Assembly (NCBI GenBank): GCA_904419945.1
Contig: CAJFTM010000013.1
Coordinates: 1-33,872 of the forward strand
Origin: an uncultured Clostridia bacterium
Lineage (GTDB): Bacteria; Bacillota; Clostridia; Christensenellales; Borkfalkiaceae
Direction: 5' to 3'
DNA length: 33,872 nt
The position numbers and the translations under genes are program-made. A model generated the notes under the pieces. The model had not been told where the DNA came from, did not search any database, and was given only the letters and a program-made list of their open reading frames with translations. Shown in pieces: positions 31,616 to 33,872 of the stretch (the first letter of the stretch is position 1; every line of letters begins with the position of its first letter).

Positions 31616-32569
31616 TTATGCCGGACCGGGCCCATCCGCCATCTGCCCATCGCCCGCATGCGGCCGAACGACGGGAAGCGAGCAGTCGACGCCGGAGAGG
31701 AATCCTTTATCGAAGTCTTCCCGCGGCAGCTGCGTACCGCCGTCAAGGCAGGCAAAAAACAGGCCGATCAGGCGCACGCTCTCGCGCACGGAACGATCGA
31801 ACAATGCATCCGCCCCCTCGGCCGACGCAAGCGACGGCTGCGACGGATTGCGCCAAACCGCACCGCCTGCATTGATGTTGCGCGCGTCGATCTGTTGGCG
31901 CCGACAAAGAGTCGAACAGAAGCGCGGAATGTGCAGCAGCCTCTCCATGCCCGTAAAAAAGCGACGGCGACGCCCGTGCTTATCATAAAAAGCGCGTTCA
32001 AACCATTCATAGCGGCGCAATGCGCGCCGGAACAGGCGGGGCGATATCCGCTTTTGACCCACCGCCCTGCAGACGCAGTCCAGCACAGGGGCGATCTGCT
32101 CCGCATCTGCCGTGCGGCGATCGACCGGAAAGCGATATGCCCCGACGGGGATCCCCTTGCTCTTTTCCACGAAATATGTATCGAGGTCGCTCTCGATATA
32201 CGAATGCCACCGACAGCGGACGCGCGGATACTGCGCGCACAGCTGAGCCGTCATTCCGTAAACGAACGGATGAAAGACAGTGTCCGCAGCATAGTGCGTG
32301 ATATAGCCGACGATGTACGAAAGCCCCGCCGGCCCCGCCCCCGCTGCCGCAGAAAGAAATTCCGAAAAAACATCATACACGCGGCAGTTATGTAAAAATT
32401 TGCCCAAATTATAGCGCGCTGTACAGAAGATACGCAAAAAATAAAAGACATCCCCGCCCTGCGCTCCGATGCAATATGCGGAAAAATCGGAAACGCGCTC
32501 CCGCTGTGCGGCCGGCAGCGCCTCCAAAACGTTTTCCGCAATGATCTGATGCGTGTATTCTGCAGGCAT
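31616..32569 (-). CDS. Zinc-dependent phospholipase C-like protein
   Basis: A 317-residue protein whose pattern fits the zinc-dependent phospholipase C/S1-P1 nuclease-like all-helical fold: H7 near the N-terminus (YTHQIIAENVL), GAQGGD (35-40), H60, the core YITHYAADTVFHPFVY (89-104, H92, D96, H100) and WHSYIESDLD (121-130, H122, E126). These are likely ligands for two or three zinc ions. There is no signal peptide, unlike secreted toxins of the family, so an intracellular or non-toxin role is more likely. The ATG at 32569 has GGAGGAG 5 nt upstream; its stop lies 40 nt upstream of the start of the 68-residue gene's promoter region. Confidence 0.8.
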   Translation of the reverse strand: MPAEYTHQIIAENVLEALPAAQRERVSDFSAYCIGAQGGDVFYFLRIFCTARYNLGKFLHNCRVYDVFSEFLSAAAGAGPAGLSYIVGYITHYAADTVFHPFVYGMTAQLCAQYPRVRCRWHSYIESDLDTYFVEKSKGIPVGAYRFPVDRRTADAEQIAPVLDCVCRAVGQKRISPRLFRRALRRYEWFERAFYDKHGRRRRFFTGMERLLHIPRFCSTLCRRQQIDARNINAGGAVWRNPSQPSLASAEGADALFDRSVRESVRLIGLFFACLDGGTQLPREDFDKGFLSGVDCSLPVVRPHAGDGQMADGPGPA

Positions 32570-32618
32570 ATTTTCTCCTCCAACGCCCCGATGCCAGGGC
32601 GATTTTGACCACGATTCC

Positions 32619-32648
32619 ATTATACACCCGCGCGGGCGGAATTGTCGC
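32619..32648 (-). promoter_or_regulatory. Promoter of the phospholipase-like gene
   Basis: GCGACA (32643-32648), 18 nt, TATAAT (32619-32624) on the minus strand. The spacer contains the palindrome CCCGCGCGGG (32627-32636). Confidence 0.65.
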
Positions 32649-32771
32649 TCTTTTTACCCAATGTTTTATTTCCTTTTTCTGCCGGGAAAATCCTTCCCTT
32701 GCAGAAATTTCTCCGAAAAGCCGCCTTTCAAAAGATTTTTAAAAAAAATTGAAAAAGCAATTGCAAAATAG

Positions 32772-32800
32772 TTGCTTTTTGTTCTGAGATTTGGTATAGT
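32772..32800 (+). promoter_or_regulatory. tRNA-Val-Gly-Cys promoter
   Basis: TTGCTT (32772-32777), 17 nt, TATAGT (32795-32800). The -35 lies in the right arm of a 9-bp inverted repeat (AAAAAGCAA 32752-32760, TTGCTTTTT 32772-32780). Confidence 0.75.
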
Positions 32801-32823
32801 ATATAAGCGTTCGACGTTCGAAC

Positions 32824-32899
32824 GGAAGTTTAGCTCAGTTGGGAGAGCATCTGCCTTACAAGCAGGGGGTCATAGGTTCGAGCCCTATAACTTCCACCA
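32824..32899 (+). tRNA. tRNA-Val (anticodon TAC)
   Basis: Full cloverleaf: acceptor GGAAGTT/AACTTCC, D-arm TAGCTCAGTTGGGAGAGC, anticodon loop CTTACAA, T-loop GGTTCGAGCC, encoded CCA. Confidence 0.95.
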
Positions 32900-32934
32900 C
32901 ATCGATAATTTATCAATACAGTGCGGAATGCTAT

Positions 32935-33009
32935 GCGGGAATGGCTCAGGGGTAGAGCGTCACCTTGCCAAGGTGAATGTCGCGAGTTCGAATCTCGTTT
33001 CCCGCTCCA
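32935..33009 (+). tRNA. tRNA-Gly (anticodon GCC)
   Basis: Acceptor GCGGGAA/TTCCCGC, anticodon loop TTGCCAA, T-loop AGTTCGAATCT, encoded CCA. Second gene of the cluster, 35 nt after tRNA-Val. Confidence 0.95.
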
Positions 33010-33031
33010 ATCGATTCCGCACTTTATTTTT

Positions 33032-33106
33032 GGCGCTATAGCCAAGTGGTAAGGCAAGGGCCTGCAAAGCCCTGACTCCCCGGTTCAAATCCGGGTGGCG
33101 CCTCCA
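33032..33106 (+). tRNA. tRNA-Cys (anticodon GCA)
   Basis: Acceptor GGCGCTA/TGGCGCC with one G-U pair, anticodon loop CTGCAAA, T-loop GGTTCAAATCC, encoded CCA. Confidence 0.95.
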
Positions 33107-33109
33107 AAA

Positions 33110-33150
33110 ACAGCCTCCGCTTTGCTGTGTGAAGCGGAGGCTCGTTTCTT
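33110..33150 (+). terminator. Terminator of the tRNA cluster
   Basis: AGCCTCCGCTT (33112-33122) pairs with AAGCGGAGGCT (33132-33142) around a 9-nt loop, followed by CGTTTCTTCTT. Confidence 0.8.
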
Positions 33151-33167
33151 CTTATCCTTATATTTAT

Positions 33168-33722
33168 ATGCAACCATCCCCGAAAATTATTTTGCAAACC
33201 GACCGCCTGCGGCTGCGCGAACTGACGCCCGCAGACCTGCCCGCCCTGTGCCGCGTCCTGCAAGATGAACAAGCCATGTACGCCTACGAGCACGCCTTTT
33301 CTGACGAAGAAGTACATGCCTGGCTGCAAAACCAGCTCCGCCGCTACCGCGAGGACGGATTTGGCCTTTGGGGCGCTGAACGGAAGGAAAACGGGCAGCT
33401 GATCGGCCAGTGCGGCTTGACCAAGCAGCCGGTCAACGGCATGTTCGTGACGGAGATCGGCTATTTATTCGAGCGCGCCTTTTGGCACCGCGGATATGCG
33501 ACGGAAGCCGCCGCGGCCTGCAAAGAATACGCCTTCGGCACGCTGAAGATCCCCGCCGTATATTCGATCATCCGCAACAACAATCTCCCCTCGCAGCGCG
33601 TTGCATTGCGCAACGGCATGCAGCCGTGCGGAGAAATCGTCAAACACTATCACGGCATCGATATGCCGCACATTCTCTTTCGGGCGATCAATCCCGACCG
33701 GGCTTTTTCAGACGAAAGATGA
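33168..33722 (+). CDS. GNAT acetyltransferase (RimJ/RimL-like)
   Basis: A 184-residue protein of the Acetyltransf_3 type. Seen: LQTDRLRLRELTPADLPAL at the N-terminus, IGQCGLTKQPVN, IGYLFERAFWHRGYATEAAAA (acetyl-CoA-binding helix region) and SIIRNNNLPSQRVALRNGMQ near the end. Close members acetylate ribosomal protein N-termini, antibiotics or small amines; the substrate cannot be told. The ATG at 33168 is the best fit to the family but has no visible ribosome binding site; the upstream region TATATTTAT may place transcription start very close to it. It follows the tRNA terminator by 18 nt. Confidence 0.88.
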   Translation: MQPSPKIILQTDRLRLRELTPADLPALCRVLQDEQAMYAYEHAFSDEEVHAWLQNQLRRYREDGFGLWGAERKENGQLIGQCGLTKQPVNGMFVTEIGYLFERAFWHRGYATEAAAACKEYAFGTLKIPAVYSIIRNNNLPSQRVALRNGMQPCGEIVKHYHGIDMPHILFRAINPDRAFSDER

Positions 33723-33751
33723 CGGCGGCGGTTTTCCGACTTTTTAGCAAG

Positions 33752-33795
33752 ACCGAATATCGTAAAATCGGCCGATGCAATAGGGACTTCAAACT
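33752..33795 (+). pseudogene. Possible tRNA-Leu 5'-half relic
   Basis: By hand alignment, 33752-33795 matches the first 41 nt of the tRNA-Leu that starts at 33832 at about 33 of 41 positions, with two or three extra bases. It includes AAATCGGC of the D-arm and AGGGACTT of the anticodon arm. The T-arm and 3' half are absent. It lies 80 nt upstream, about one tRNA length. Confidence 0.5.
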
Positions 33796-33831
33796 CTTTG
33801 CATTACATGAAAATCAAATAGACGTCAATAT

Positions 33832-33872
33832 GCGAGTATGGCGAAATCGGCAGACGCAAGGGACTTAAAATC
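33832..33872 (+). tRNA. tRNA-Leu (anticodon TAA), cut by the window end
   Basis: Starts GCGAGTATGGCGAAATCGGCA, with a D-arm typical of Leu tRNA and an anticodon loop CTTAAAA (anticodon TAA). The variable arm, T-arm and 3' end lie beyond the window. Confidence 0.85.

Noticed and set aside
1-33872. CRISPR array or insertion sequence
   Set aside because: No regularly spaced direct repeats with unique spacers, and no transposase-like frame, were seen anywhere in the window.

Overview
The window looks like a chromosomal segment of a GC-rich member of the Clostridia (Bacillota), probably an uncultured gut anaerobe. The evidence is strong AGGAGG ribosome binding sites, promoters with near-perfect TTGACA-17-TATAAT boxes, a type III glutamine synthetase, formate-tetrahydrofolate ligase, rubrerythrin and an FprA flavodiiron protein (anaerobe oxygen defence), the rpmG-secE-nusG-rplK-rplA / rplJ-rplL order, a MarR plus fused ABC exporter unit, and tRNA genes with encoded CCA. 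A placement near Christensenellales is a guess. Almost everything left of position 13.4 kb is on the minus strand.

Layout: 1-120 is a Lys-codon-rich edge with a 17-G run. 165-2403 holds glnN with its promoter. 2437-2743 is a small two-helix membrane protein. 2817-7262 is a probable pfk-ppx-ppk1 transcription unit (sugar phosphate and polyphosphate metabolism), in which the exopolyphosphatase carries an AT-hook-like tail. 7366-8400 is a rubrerythrin unit followed by two tiny proteins. 8444-9490 is a zinc-ribbon/membrane protein whose zinc ribbon is out of frame with the rest. 9560-12983 is fhs-glnS. 13033-13373 is a small orphan that appears to be expressed from a leaderless mRNA, divergent from a PAP2 phosphatase (13444-14307) and glyS (14393-15772).

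The accessory part is 15.8-21.0 kb. Three tandem, nearly identical lipoprotein genes (16117-17749) lie behind a leader with its own promoter, a four-codon ORF and a strong intrinsic terminator. Two phage-fibre-like proteins (17941-20973, minus strand) share stalk motifs but have different ends; the second is frameshifted, and no other phage genes are visible. Next come a fused ABC exporter with its MarR regulator (21123-24484) and L-lactate dehydrogenase (24739-25677).

25.7-29.8 kb holds structured non-coding DNA and the ribosomal protein cluster. An L10 leader RNA lies before rplJ-rplL, a separate promoter with a hairpin lies before rpmG-secE-nusG-rplK-rplA, and rpoB does not follow rplL. 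30.0-33.9 kb holds the flavodiiron protein, a small three-repeat protein, a zinc-dependent phospholipase C-like protein, tRNA-Val/Gly/Cys, a GNAT acetyltransferase, and the start of a tRNA-Leu preceded by what looks like a decayed copy of its 5' half.

All calls rest on reading the sequence; no database search was run. The most interesting unexplained items are the lipoprotein triplet with its leader, the fibre pair, the AT-hook exopolyphosphatase, the tiny proteins after rubrerythrin, the three-way junction after the L10-leader terminator, and the tRNA-Leu relic.
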